From: Methylobacterium oryzihabitans
Lineage (GTDB): Bacteria; Pseudomonadota; Alphaproteobacteria; Rhizobiales; Beijerinckiaceae
Assembly: GCF_004004555.2 (NCBI RefSeq)
Contig: NZ_SACP01000020.1
Coordinates: forward strand, 41,275 to 105,274
Direction: 5' to 3'
DNA length: 64,000 bases
The position numbers and the translations under genes are program-made. Of this stretch, positions 44,352-52,616 are shown piece by piece. The notes under the pieces were generated by a model, which made no database searches, was not told the origin of the DNA, and saw only the letters and a list, made by a program, of their open reading frames with translations. Position 1 is the first letter of the stretch. Every line of letters begins with the position of its first letter.

Positions 44352-44396
44352 GCAGGGGCGCCGCCCCTGCACCCCGCCAGAGGACGTGACGTCCTC
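44352..44396. terminator. Twin hairpins behind rlmN
   Basis: GCAGGGGC-GCC-GCCCCTGC (44352-44370) and GAGGACG-TGA-CGTCCTC (44380-44396) are two perfect stems in the 75-bp gap downstream of rlmN on the leftward strand. There is no T-run. Confidence 0.55.
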
Positions 44397-44405
44397 CGGA
44401 CTCCC

Positions 44406-45704
44406 TCAATCGTCGTCGTGGCCGGCGCCGTAGACGCCCTCGGCGCCGATGCCGTCCTCCAGCATCAGCCGGGCCCGGGCGCGCAGCTTCTCGGTCTCGC
44501 TCTTGAGCTGGCCGCAGGCCGCCAGGATGTCCCGGCCCCGCGGCGTGCGCACCGGCGAGGCGTAGCCGGCATTGAACACGATCTCGGAGAACCGTTCGAT
44601 CCGGTCCCAGTCCGAGCATTCATACTGGGAGCCGGGCCAGGGGTTGAACGGGATCAGGTTGATCTTGGCCGGGATGCCCTTGAGCAGCCGCACCAGTTCC
44701 CGCGCCTCGGCGTCGGAATCGTTGACGCCCTTGAGCATCACGTACTCGAAGGTGATGCGCCGGGCGTTCGACACGCCCGGATAGTCCCGGCACGCCTGGA
44801 GCAGATCCTTGATCGGATACTTTCGGTTGAGCGGCACCAGCTCGTTGCGCAGGTCGTCGCGCACCGCGTGCAGCGAGATCGCCAGCATCGCGTTGGCGTC
44901 GATGCCGAGCCGCTCGAATTGCGGCACCACGCCGGAGGTCGAGACCGTGATGCGCCGGCGCGACAGCCCGAGGCCCTCGTGGTCGCTCATCACCCCGATC
45001 GCGTCGATGACGTTGTCGACGTTGTAGAGCGGCTCGCCCATGCCCATGAACACGATGTTCGACACGAAGCGCGAGCCGTCGACCGGCACGAAGGCGCCCT
45101 TCGGCGGCGTCTGGCCGGGCCAGTCGCCGAGCCGGTCACGGGCCACGACGAGCTGCGAGACGATCTCCTGCGTCGACAGGTTGCGCACCAGACGCTGCGT
45201 GCCGGTGTGGCAGAACGAGCAGGTCAGGGTGCAGCCGACCTGAGACGACACGCACAGCGTGCCGCGGTCGTTGGCCGGGATGTAGACGCACTCGATCTCG
45301 GCGCCGCGGTTGTGGTCGTGCCGCCCGGTCGGCGGCATCCGCAGGAGCCACTTGCGGGTGCCGTCGCGCGACACCTGCTCGCTCACCACCTCCGGCCGGT
45401 CGAGGGTGTGGACCTCCGCGAGCTGGGCCTTGAGCACCTTGCTCACGTTGGTCATCGCGCCGAAATCCGCCGCGCCGCGCACGTTGATCCAGTGCCAGAG
45501 CTGGCCCGCCCGCATCCGCTGCTCGCGCTCCGGCACGCCGAGGGCCGCAAGACGCTCCTTCAGCGCCGCGCGGGTCAGGCCGACCAGCGAGCCGCCAGGC
45601 GTCATCGCCTCGGGGCGCACCTCGGGCGTCTTCTCGATCGCGCCGAGGGAATCGGAAACGGCGCGGGGCTCGCGCCGGGCGGTGTCGGTCGACGCCGTCG
45701 CCAT
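44406..45704 (-). CDS. rlmN: 23S rRNA (adenine2503-C2)/tRNA adenine37 methyltransferase RlmN
   Basis: 432 residues, radical SAM enzyme. The cluster motif CTLTCSFC is in SQVGCTLTCSFCHTGTQRLV. VFMGMGEPLYNVDNVIDAIG is the RlmN signature, and GRDILAACGQLKSE carries the C-terminal mechanistic Cys. It methylates A2503 of 23S rRNA and A37 of some tRNAs. An insert PPKGAFVPVDGSRFVSNI is typical of alphaproteobacterial RlmN. It lies downstream of the IalB-like gene, both leftward. Confidence 0.97.
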   Translation of the reverse strand: MATASTDTARREPRAVSDSLGAIEKTPEVRPEAMTPGGSLVGLTRAALKERLAALGVPEREQRMRAGQLWHWINVRGAADFGAMTNVSKVLKAQLAEVHTLDRPEVVSEQVSRDGTRKWLLRMPPTGRHDHNRGAEIECVYIPANDRGTLCVSSQVGCTLTCSFCHTGTQRLVRNLSTQEIVSQLVVARDRLGDWPGQTPPKGAFVPVDGSRFVSNIVFMGMGEPLYNVDNVIDAIGVMSDHEGLGLSRRRITVSTSGVVPQFERLGIDANAMLAISLHAVRDDLRNELVPLNRKYPIKDLLQACRDYPGVSNARRITFEYVMLKGVNDSDAEARELVRLLKGIPAKINLIPFNPWPGSQYECSDWDRIERFSEIVFNAGYASPVRTPRGRDILAACGQLKSETEKLRARARLMLEDGIGAEGVYGAGHDDD

Positions 45705-45795
45705 GGAACGGAAGAACCTTCGGGTCGTGCGGGGTGTGGTCCCCCCGCATATAGGCGGTTTGCGGCCGAAACGCGAACCCGCCCGGCCGCGCCCC

Positions 45796-46410
45796 TTACT
45801 TGCACTCCTCGCGGGTCCGCTTCATCGCCTCGCCGAAGCCGTCGAGGCTGTACTCGTCGGTCGAGACGTTGCCGCGCAGCGACGCCGCCTTGACGGTGAG
45901 CTTCTTGACCTTGCCCATCTCGGCCACGACCCGGCCCTCCTCGGCCGGGTTCTGGAGCCAGGCATTGGTGCCCTTGACCACCAGGGCGTAGCGGGCCGAA
46001 CCGAGGGTCATCACCGGGTCGTTGGCCGCCGACTGCGCCGGGGCCGCCGGAGCGGCGCCCGTCGCCGCCGCGGTCGTGGCCGCCGCCGCCTGGGCGCTGC
46101 CGGGCTTGGGCGCGAAGCCGAGCATCACCGCGACCTCGTTGGCCACCTTGTCGCCCTTGCGCACGGTGACGAACAGGTAGGCCGGGTCGCGCTTGAGGCT
46201 CTTCGGCAGCCGGGTCTCGGGCTGGCTGATCGCGTAGCACAGCCGGTTCCTGCCCTCGCCGGCCGCGAAGACGTTCCAGTCGCCGTAGGTGCCGATCGGG
46301 CTCGCCTGGAGGCTCGCCGGCGCGGCGTCCTCCTTCTTGGCCTTCGTGCGGGCGAGGGCGGGAGAGGCGACCAGGGCGGACGCGGCGGCGAGGAGGAGTA
46401 CGCGAATCAT
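45796..46410 (-). CDS. Invasion-associated locus B (IalB)-family exported protein
   Basis: 204 residues with a signal peptide ending near ALA (residue 20). YGDWNVFAAGEGRNRLCYAI with Cys, DPAYLFVTVRKGDKVANEVA and a C-terminal Cys (REECK) match the IalB domain, a periplasmic or outer-membrane protein named from Bartonella but widespread in free-living Hyphomicrobiales. An Ala-rich linker of about 25 residues splits the domain (residues 105-130). The role in this organism is unknown. Confidence 0.85.
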   Translation of the reverse strand: MIRVLLLAAASALVASPALARTKAKKEDAAPASLQASPIGTYGDWNVFAAGEGRNRLCYAISQPETRLPKSLKRDPAYLFVTVRKGDKVANEVAVMLGFAPKPGSAQAAAATTAAATGAAPAAPAQSAANDPVMTLGSARYALVVKGTNAWLQNPAEEGRVVAEMGKVKKLTVKAASLRGNVSTDEYSLDGFGEAMKRTREECK

Positions 46411-46635
46411 GCGGGCATCCTAACCGGTTTCGACCCGAAGGCGATGGAGCGCCCCGGGGAGCGTCGCCGTGCCATGCCGGAAATCGCGGCCGGGCGAAAG
46501 ACTTGCTGGCGAAAGAGTTGGAGGCGCGCCCGACCGGTGCGACTGCGCGAATTGCTGCACCGCACGAATGACCGGGCATCGCGGCTGGGGCATGGTCGGG
46601 CCCGAGGAAACGCCGAAGGGAGCCGACGAGGCCGC

Positions 46636-47673
46636 ATGTCCGCCCTGCCCGAGACCATTCCGGTGCGCGAGGCGCACCGCTTTCCCACCGAGGCGCTCGA
46701 CGCCTTCCTGGCCGCGCAGGGCCTCGGCGGCCTGAAGGAGCTGCGCCAGATGCGCGGCGGGCAGTCGAACCCGACCTTCCTGGTCGAGACGCCGGAGGGC
46801 GAGTACGTCCTGCGCAAGCAGCCGCCCGGCAAGCTCCTGCCCTCGGCCCACGCGGTCGACCGCGAGTTCCGGGTGCTGAACGCCCTGCGCCGGACCGACG
46901 TGCCGGTGCCGGCGGCGGTGGCGTTCTGCGCCGACCCGGCGGTGATCGGCACCCCGTTCTACCTCATGGAGCGCCTGCGCGGCCGGGTGTTCTGGGATCC
47001 GGCCCTGCCCGACCTGCCGAAGGAGGAGCGGGCCGGGATCTATTTCGGGATGAACGAGGCGCTGGCGCGGCTGCACCGGGTCGACCCGGCGACGATCGGG
47101 CTGTCCGATTTCGGCAAGGCCGGCAACTACTTCAAGCGCCAGACCGACCGCTGGTCGTCGCAATGGTCCGCCTCGAAGACCCGCGACAACCCGTCGATCG
47201 ACCGCCTCGCGGAGTGGCTGCCGGCCCACATCCCCGACAGCGACGAGACCCGGATCTGCCACGGCGACTTCCGCCTCGACAACATGATCTTCCACCCGAG
47301 CGAGCCGCGGGTGATCGGCATCATCGACTGGGAGCTGGCGACCCTCGGGCACCCGCTCGCCGACCTCGCCTACAACTGCATCGCCTACAACACCGCCCCG
47401 ACCGCCTATCGCGGCCTGTACGGGCGCGACCTCGCCGAACTCGGCATTCCGAGCCAGGACGACTACGTGCGGCGCTATTGCGAGCGCACCGGGCGCCCGG
47501 ACGGCATCACGCCGTTCCACCTCGCCTTCGCGCTGTTCCGCCTCGCGGTGATCCTCGAAGGCGTGCTCGCCCGGGCCAAGGCCGGCAATGCGTCGAGCGA
47601 CGAGGCGAGCGAGAAGGGCGCGCTCGGCGTCGTGCTCGCCGACCGCGCCTGGGAGATCGCCCGCGGACAGTGA
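46636..47673 (+). CDS. APH/choline kinase-like phosphotransferase (ACAD10-N type)
   Basis: 345 residues. GGQSNPTFLVETPEGEYVLR is the nucleotide loop with Lys following in KQPPGKLL. RICHGDFRLDNMIFHP is the Brenner catalytic motif, and GIIDWELATLGHPLADLAY carries the metal-binding Asp. This is the phosphotransferase form that usually accompanies acyl-CoA dehydrogenases in beta-oxidation of hydroxylated acids. Here it stands alone between the IalB-like and small-protein genes. Confidence 0.9.
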   Translation: MSALPETIPVREAHRFPTEALDAFLAAQGLGGLKELRQMRGGQSNPTFLVETPEGEYVLRKQPPGKLLPSAHAVDREFRVLNALRRTDVPVPAAVAFCADPAVIGTPFYLMERLRGRVFWDPALPDLPKEERAGIYFGMNEALARLHRVDPATIGLSDFGKAGNYFKRQTDRWSSQWSASKTRDNPSIDRLAEWLPAHIPDSDETRICHGDFRLDNMIFHPSEPRVIGIIDWELATLGHPLADLAYNCIAYNTAPTAYRGLYGRDLAELGIPSQDDYVRRYCERTGRPDGITPFHLAFALFRLAVILEGVLARAKAGNASSDEASEKGALGVVLADRAWEIARGQ

Positions 47674-47676
47674 TCG

Positions 47677-47707
47677 TTGCCGGCAAAGTTTGTTGCTTTG
47701 CCGGCAA
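47677..47707. terminator. Perfect 12-bp hairpin between convergent genes
   Basis: TTGCCGGCAAAG (47677-47688) and CTTTGCCGGCAA (47696-47707) pair fully around a 7-base loop, 3 bp behind the phosphotransferase stop and just ahead of the convergent small gene. Likely a terminator. Confidence 0.7.
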
Positions 47708-47714
47708 TCGATGC

Positions 47715-47891
47715 TCAGGCGGCCTGTCGCAGCCGGCGGCGCAGGCGCATCGCGCCGTAGATCGTGGCGAGGTGCAGCCGGGCCGAGCGGACCGGGACCG
47801 CCTCGCGCTCGGCCCGCACCGCCGCGATGGCGTCGAGTGCCGCCGCGACGGACCGGTGCAGGTCCGCGGGCTGTTGCGGTTGGTCGTGCAT
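47715..47891 (-). CDS. Small hypothetical protein, 58 residues
   Basis: Starts at ATG 47891 with AGGGGG 4 bp upstream. MHDQPQQPADLHRSVAAALD followed by AIAAVRAEREAVPVRSARLH suggests an amphipathic helical protein rich in Ala and Arg, no membrane segment. It ends just ahead of the convergent terminator hairpin. No family was recognised. Confidence 0.55.
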   Translation of the reverse strand: MHDQPQQPADLHRSVAAALDAIAAVRAEREAVPVRSARLHLATIYGAMRLRRRLRQAA

Positions 47892-48353
47892 CGTGCCCCC
47901 TGTGCCTTGTCGTTGGGGACAGGAAGCCCGACGAATCCGGCACCGGCGGGGCCGGACCGTGGCAGCGTGGCCGTAAGGGGTTGCGCGCCATCGTTTTTTG
48001 GTCGGTAGCGGTCGCGAAAGCGGCCCCCTTTCCCGGGCGACTGAAACGCCGTGGAAGGAGATCCGGGATCCAGCACAAGGAGTCGCGAAGCGTCCGTCGC
48101 GAGCGACAGTGCCGGCGGATGGAGCCGCGTCGCGGCACATCCTGCGCTGGATCCCGGGTCGCATTCCGCTGACGCTGCATGCGCGCAGATCCGGAACGGA
48201 CCCGGGAAAGGGGGCGCCATCCTCGATCATAGCGGTCCCGGTCACAGCGAGCCCCCCGGCCACGGACGACGTCCCCCGATGCCCCGCGTGGACATCGCGC
48301 CGGCCGCCCCGTACAGCCGGGCGCGTGCGCACCTCCCTCCCCTCCCCCGTCCG
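47892..48353. other. Intergenic region of about 460 bp holding a large nested palindrome
   Basis: No coding frame looks real. Outer arms 48024-48037 and 48199-48212 (14 of 14 bp) enclose inner arms 48063-48074 and 48146-48157 (12 of 12 bp). TAGCGGTC is also repeated directly near 48006 and 48226. The remainder probably carries the promoter of the ABC exporter gene. Confidence 0.7.
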
Positions 48354-50132
48354 ATGCGGCCGCTTCGCGCGCTGATCCGGCTGCTCGAGCCGCGCGACCG
48401 CCGCCGGCTCGGCCTCATCGGCCTCGGCCTGCTCGCCGCCGCCGCGACCGAACTCGTCGGCGTCGCCTCGGTCGTGCCGTTCCTGACCCTGGTCGGCGAT
48501 CCGGGCGCGGCGGCGCGGATCCCGCTCCTGGCGGCGCTGCGCGACGGGATCGGCGCGCCGGACGAGCGCGGCTTCCTCCTCGCCGCCGGCTTCGCGGCGC
48601 TCGCCGCCATCGCGGTCTCGACCGCGACCAACGCCGCGGTCACCTACGCGCAGTTGCTGTTCACCAACCTCGTCGGCTTCCGGCTGTCGCGGCGGCTGCT
48701 CGCCCGCTACCTCGCCCGCGACCGGCTGTTCTTCGCCCGCGCCAACAGCGCCGAACTGGCCAAGAACGTGCTCGCCGAGACCGACCGTCTCGTCGTCGGG
48801 GTGCTCACCCCGGCTTCGGTGCTGGTGACGCGGCTCCTCACCGCGGTCGCGATCGTCGCGTTCCTGATCGCCTACGAGCCGCGCCTCGCGCTGATCCTCG
48901 GCGCCGGCTTCGGCAGCCTCTACGTCGCGCTGTTCCTCGTGGTGCGCCGCCGCCTCGCCGTGCTCGGCGCCCGGGCGAGCCGGGGCAACGAGGCGCGGTT
49001 CCGGGTCGTCGCCGAGTGCTTCGGGGCGCTGACCGAACTCCGGCTCTACGGCCGGGTGCGGAGCTTCGCCGCCGCCTACGACGCCCCGGCCGAGAGCCTC
49101 GCGCGCGCCACCGCCGCCGGGCTGCTGATCGGCCAGATGCCGCGCTTCGCCATCGAGGCGCTGGCCTTCGGCGGCGTCATCGCGGTGGTGCTCTACGCGC
49201 TCGGCCGCGGCGGCGACACCGCCGGTCTGCTGCCGCTGCTCGGCCTGTTCGCCTTCTCGGGCTACCGCCTGCTGCCGGCGTTCCAGAACATCTTCCTCGC
49301 CGTGGCGCAGATCCGCTACAACCTGCCGGCCGCCCGGATCGTCGCCGGGGAACTGGCCGGCGAGCGCCCGGACCCGCCGCGCCCGGCCGCGAGGCTGCCG
49401 TTCCGCGACGCGATCCGCCTCGAACGGGTCGCCTTCGCGTATGGCGACGAGGCGCCGGTGCTGCGCGGGATCGACCTCGCGATCCCGGCCCACCGCACCG
49501 TCGGCTTCGTCGGCCGCACCGGCTCGGGCAAGTCGACCCTGATCGGCCTGATCCTCGGGGTGCTGCGCCCGACCGCCGGGCGGATCACGGTCGACGGCGT
49601 CGCCCTCGACGCCGCGACGCTGCCGCTGTGGCAGAACCGCATCGGCTACGTGCCGCAGGACGTCTTCCTCATCGACGACAGCGTGAGCGCCAACATCGCG
49701 CTCGGCGTGCCGGCGGCCGAGATCGACCCGGCCGCGGTCGAGCGCGCCGCCCGCATCGCCGAGGTCCACGACGTGATCGCGGCCCTGCCGGAGGGTTACG
49801 CCACCCGGGTCGGCGAGCGTGGCACCCGGCTCAGCGGCGGCCAGCGCCAGCGGCTGGGCATCGCCCGGGCGCTCTACCACGACCCCGACGTGATCGTGTT
49901 CGACGAGGCGACGAGCGCCCTCGACCAGGAGACCGAGGCGGCGGTGATGACCGCGATCGACCGTCTCGCCGGCACCCGCACGATCCTGATGATCGCCCAC
50001 CGCCTCGCCAGCCTGCACCGGGCCGACATCGTGCATGTCCTGGAGGGCGGCCGGGTCGTCGCCTCCGGCAGCCTCGCCGAGGTCGCGCCGCAGCTCGGCC
50101 CCGCCCGCACCGAAGAGGGAGACGTTCGATGA
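48354..50132 (+). CDS. ABC exporter with fused membrane and ATPase domains (PglK/MsbA-like)
   Basis: 592 residues. About six membrane segments in 1-310 (LIGLGLLAAAATELVGVASV; ATNAAVTYAQLLFTNLVGFR; LALILGAGFGSLYVALFLVV) and an ATPase domain in 345-592 with GRTGSGKST, LSGGQRQRLGIARAL and IVFDEATSALD. The arrangement and the opening LLEPRDRRRLGLIGLG resemble flippases for lipid-linked glycans of the PglK type; the substrate is not shown. A 25-residue upstream extension from ATG 48279 is possible. It overlaps the epimerase gene by ATGA. Confidence 0.88.
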   Translation: MRPLRALIRLLEPRDRRRLGLIGLGLLAAAATELVGVASVVPFLTLVGDPGAAARIPLLAALRDGIGAPDERGFLLAAGFAALAAIAVSTATNAAVTYAQLLFTNLVGFRLSRRLLARYLARDRLFFARANSAELAKNVLAETDRLVVGVLTPASVLVTRLLTAVAIVAFLIAYEPRLALILGAGFGSLYVALFLVVRRRLAVLGARASRGNEARFRVVAECFGALTELRLYGRVRSFAAAYDAPAESLARATAAGLLIGQMPRFAIEALAFGGVIAVVLYALGRGGDTAGLLPLLGLFAFSGYRLLPAFQNIFLAVAQIRYNLPAARIVAGELAGERPDPPRPAARLPFRDAIRLERVAFAYGDEAPVLRGIDLAIPAHRTVGFVGRTGSGKSTLIGLILGVLRPTAGRITVDGVALDAATLPLWQNRIGYVPQDVFLIDDSVSANIALGVPAAEIDPAAVERAARIAEVHDVIAALPEGYATRVGERGTRLSGGQRQRLGIARALYHDPDVIVFDEATSALDQETEAAVMTAIDRLAGTRTILMIAHRLASLHRADIVHVLEGGRVVASGSLAEVAPQLGPARTEEGDVR

Positions 50133-51013
50133 CAGACACCGTCGAGATCCGCCACGGCGACACGGTCGCCCGCCTCGCGCTGGCCGGGGCCGAGCCGGTG
50201 TCGTGGCGCGTCGCCGGCACCGAGTACCTGTGGAGCGGCGACCCGGCGCACTGGAACCGCCACGCGCCCTGGCTCTTCCCGGTCGTCGGCGCCTCGGCGG
50301 ACAGCGCCGTCACGGTGGACGGCCGCGCCTACCCGATGAACCAGCACGGCTTCGCCCGCGACAGTGTCTTCACGGTGGTGGAGCAGGCCCCCGACCGGGT
50401 CACCCTGCGGCTGACCGAGAACCCCGACACCCTCGCCCGCTACCCCTACCCGTTCGTCCTCGCCATCACGGCAGCGGTCCGCGACGGCACGCTGGCCTTC
50501 GACTGCGCCGTGACCAATCCGGGCGACCGCCCGCTGCCCTACGGGCTCGGCTTCCACCCGGCCTTCCCGTGGCCCTTCGCCGGCGGGGAGCGCGCGGCCG
50601 GCGCCGGCTACGCGGTGCGGTTCGAGTCGCCCGAGCGCCCCGCCGTCCCGAAGGTCGGACCCGGCGGGCTGCTGCTGCGCGACGAGCTGGCGGTGCCGCT
50701 CCAGGGCGACACGCTCCCCCTCGACCCCGCTTTGTTCGCCGAGGCGCTGGTGTTCCTGAACGCCCGCAGCCGGACCATGCGGTTCACCGCCCCCTCGGGC
50801 GCCGCGATCCGGCTGACGGCGGAGGACTTCCCCCACCTCGCGGTCTGGACCAAGCCGACGGCGCCGTTCCTGTCGCTCGAATGCTGGACCGGCCACGCCG
50901 ACTGGGCGGGTTTCGCCGGCGACCTGACGGAGCGGGATTCGCAGCGCCTCCTCGCCCCCGGCGCCACCGCGCGGCACCGGGTGGAGCTGGCGTTCGAGGC
51001 GGGCGGTCGCTGA
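50129..51013 (+). CDS. Aldose 1-epimerase/LacX-like mutarotase family protein
   Basis: 294 residues. PMNQHGFARDSVF contains the LacX-type catalytic His, and GLGFHPAFPWPFAGG and APFLSLECWTGHADWAG complete the active-site pattern. It interconverts sugar anomers in the cytoplasm. It is translationally coupled to the exporter gene upstream, which hints that the exporter handles a sugar-containing substrate. Confidence 0.9.
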   Translation: MTDTVEIRHGDTVARLALAGAEPVSWRVAGTEYLWSGDPAHWNRHAPWLFPVVGASADSAVTVDGRAYPMNQHGFARDSVFTVVEQAPDRVTLRLTENPDTLARYPYPFVLAITAAVRDGTLAFDCAVTNPGDRPLPYGLGFHPAFPWPFAGGERAAGAGYAVRFESPERPAVPKVGPGGLLLRDELAVPLQGDTLPLDPALFAEALVFLNARSRTMRFTAPSGAAIRLTAEDFPHLAVWTKPTAPFLSLECWTGHADWAGFAGDLTERDSQRLLAPGATARHRVELAFEAGGR

Positions 51014-51043
51014 CGGGGCTTCCGACGGATGGGGCCGCCTACT

Positions 51044-51216
51044 GAACCCTCCCCCCACCGCGGGGGAGGGTGCCCGGCGGAGGCCGGGCGGGAGAGGGGA
51101 ACGCGACGCTGCTTCAGTTGGCGCTCGGCACCACGGTCACGACCTTTCCGGAAGCGTGGTTCCCCTCTCCCGGCCTGCTCCGCAGGCCACCCTCCCCCGC
51201 GGAGGGGGGAGGGTTC
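51044..51216. repeat. Large inverted repeat of GC-rich hairpins (type 1)
   Basis: Left arm 51044-51102 and right arm 51159-51216 are near-complementary; each also folds on itself (CCCTCCCCC/GGGGGAGGG, GGCGGAGGCC/GGCCTGC-type). It fills the gap between the convergent epimerase and lyase genes and may act as terminator for both. Confidence 0.7.
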
Positions 51217-51240
51217 GAATCCGCGCAGTTGTTCCCCCGA

Positions 51241-52113
51241 TCACCCCCGCCCGACCCGCGCCAGCAGCCGCTCGGCCCGCAGCAGGTGCGGCCGGTCGAG
51301 CATCTGGCCGTCGATCCCGACGACGCCGGTGCCGGGGTTGGCGGCGAAGGCCGCCACCACCGCCCGCGCCCGGGCGAGGTCCTCGTCCGAGGGCGTGAAG
51401 GCGGCGTTGATGACCGCGACCTGGGCCGGGTGGATCGCCATCTTGGCGACGAAGCCGTCGCGGCGGGCCTCGCGGCACTCGCGAGCGAGGCCGTCGAGGT
51501 CGCGGAAACCGGCATAAACCGTGTCGACCGCATCGACTTGCGCGGCGGTGGCGGCGAGCAGCATCAGGTCGCGGGCGAGGCGGAACGGCCCGGTCCAGGC
51601 GCCGGAGCCGTCGCGGTTGGTCTCGGCGCCGATGTCGGCGGAGAGGTCCTCCGCCCCCCAGGTCAGGCCGGCGAGGCGCGGGCTCGATCCGGGGAGGCTG
51701 TCGAGCGCGAACACCGCGCGGGCGGTCTCGGTGACGATCGGCAGGATGCGGGTGACGCCGTCCGGCAGCCCGATCTCGGCCTCGTGCACGGCGAGCGCCA
51801 CGCTCAGGCGCCCCACGTCCGGGCCGCCGGCGGCCTTGGGCAGCACGATCCCGTCCGGCGCCTCGGGCATCACCGCCGCGAGGTCGTCGTCGGTGAGCCC
51901 GGTGTCGAAGGCGTTGACCCGGACGTAGAGGCGCGGACGCCCGGCCTCGCCGCGCACCCGCTTCAGGAAGGCGGCGGTGGTGGCGCGGGCCTCCGCCTTG
52001 GCGGTCGGCGCCACCGAATCCTCCAGGTCGAGGATCAGCGCGTCGGCCCCGGAGTCGAGCGCCTTGTCGAGCTTGCGCGGGGTGTCGCCGGGGGCGAACA
52101 GCAGCGAGCGCAT
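51241..52113 (-). CDS. HpcH/HpaI-family CoA ester lyase (CitE-like)
   Basis: 290 residues. MRSLLFAPGDTPRKLDKALD and ADALILDLEDSVAPTAKAEA, then YVRVNAF, IVLPKAAGG, ETARAVF and GAEDLSADIGAETN are the CitE/citramalyl-CoA lyase motifs; the Glu and Asp that bind Mg2+ are present. It is the last gene of the leucine operon, where one would expect HMG-CoA lyase. It probably cleaves a branched 3-hydroxyacyl-CoA such as 3-hydroxy-3-methylglutaryl-CoA. Start TGATG overlap with the MaoC gene. Confidence 0.87.
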   Translation of the reverse strand: MRSLLFAPGDTPRKLDKALDSGADALILDLEDSVAPTAKAEARATTAAFLKRVRGEAGRPRLYVRVNAFDTGLTDDDLAAVMPEAPDGIVLPKAAGGPDVGRLSVALAVHEAEIGLPDGVTRILPIVTETARAVFALDSLPGSSPRLAGLTWGAEDLSADIGAETNRDGSGAWTGPFRLARDLMLLAATAAQVDAVDTVYAGFRDLDGLARECREARRDGFVAKMAIHPAQVAVINAAFTPSDEDLARARAVVAAFAANPGTGVVGIDGQMLDRPHLLRAERLLARVGRG

Positions 52114-52616
52114 CAGGCCCCCTCCCCCGCCGGGCGCCGGCGCATGAAGGCCTGCCGGCGGCACTCGGCCACCAGGGTGCCGTCCTGCTTGTAGGCGCGG
52201 TGGATGAAATCGACGATGCCGGCATCCGGCCGCGAGCGCGATTCGCGCTTGGCGGCGATCTCGGTCGTGACCCGGATCGTGTCGCCCTCGAACAGCGGCG
52301 CCGGGAACCGGGTGTCGGTCATGCCGAGATTGCCGATGGTGGTGCCGACCGTGGTGTCGTTGACCGAGATGCCGATCATCAGCCCGAGGGTGAACAGCGA
52401 GTTCATCAGCGGCCGGCCCCACTCGGTCTCGGTGGCGCAGAAATGCGCGTCGATGTGGAGCGGCTGCGGGTTGAGGGTGAGGTTCGAGAACAGCATGTTG
52501 TCCATCTGCGTCACCGTGCGGGTGAGGCGATGGTGCAGCACGGCGCCGATCTCGAAATCCTCGAAGTACAGGCCGCCGCGCGGGTGGGTCGAAGCCGGGA
52601 TGGTGCTGCCGGTCAT
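52113..52616 (-). CDS. MaoC-family enoyl-CoA hydratase
   Basis: 167 residues, single hot-dog domain. FEDFEIGAVLHHRLTRTVTQ, NMLFSNLTLNPQPLHIDAHF (with the catalytic Asp/His-like pair PLHID) and GMTDTRFPAPLFEGDTIRV match the MaoC type. It sits where a crotonase-type 3-methylglutaconyl-CoA hydratase would be in classical leucine operons, so it is the likely hydratase here. It overlaps both neighbours (ATGA and TGATG). Confidence 0.87.
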   Translation of the reverse strand: MTGSTIPASTHPRGGLYFEDFEIGAVLHHRLTRTVTQMDNMLFSNLTLNPQPLHIDAHFCATETEWGRPLMNSLFTLGLMIGISVNDTTVGTTIGNLGMTDTRFPAPLFEGDTIRVTTEIAAKRESRSRPDAGIVDFIHRAYKQDGTLVAECRRQAFMRRRPAGEGA

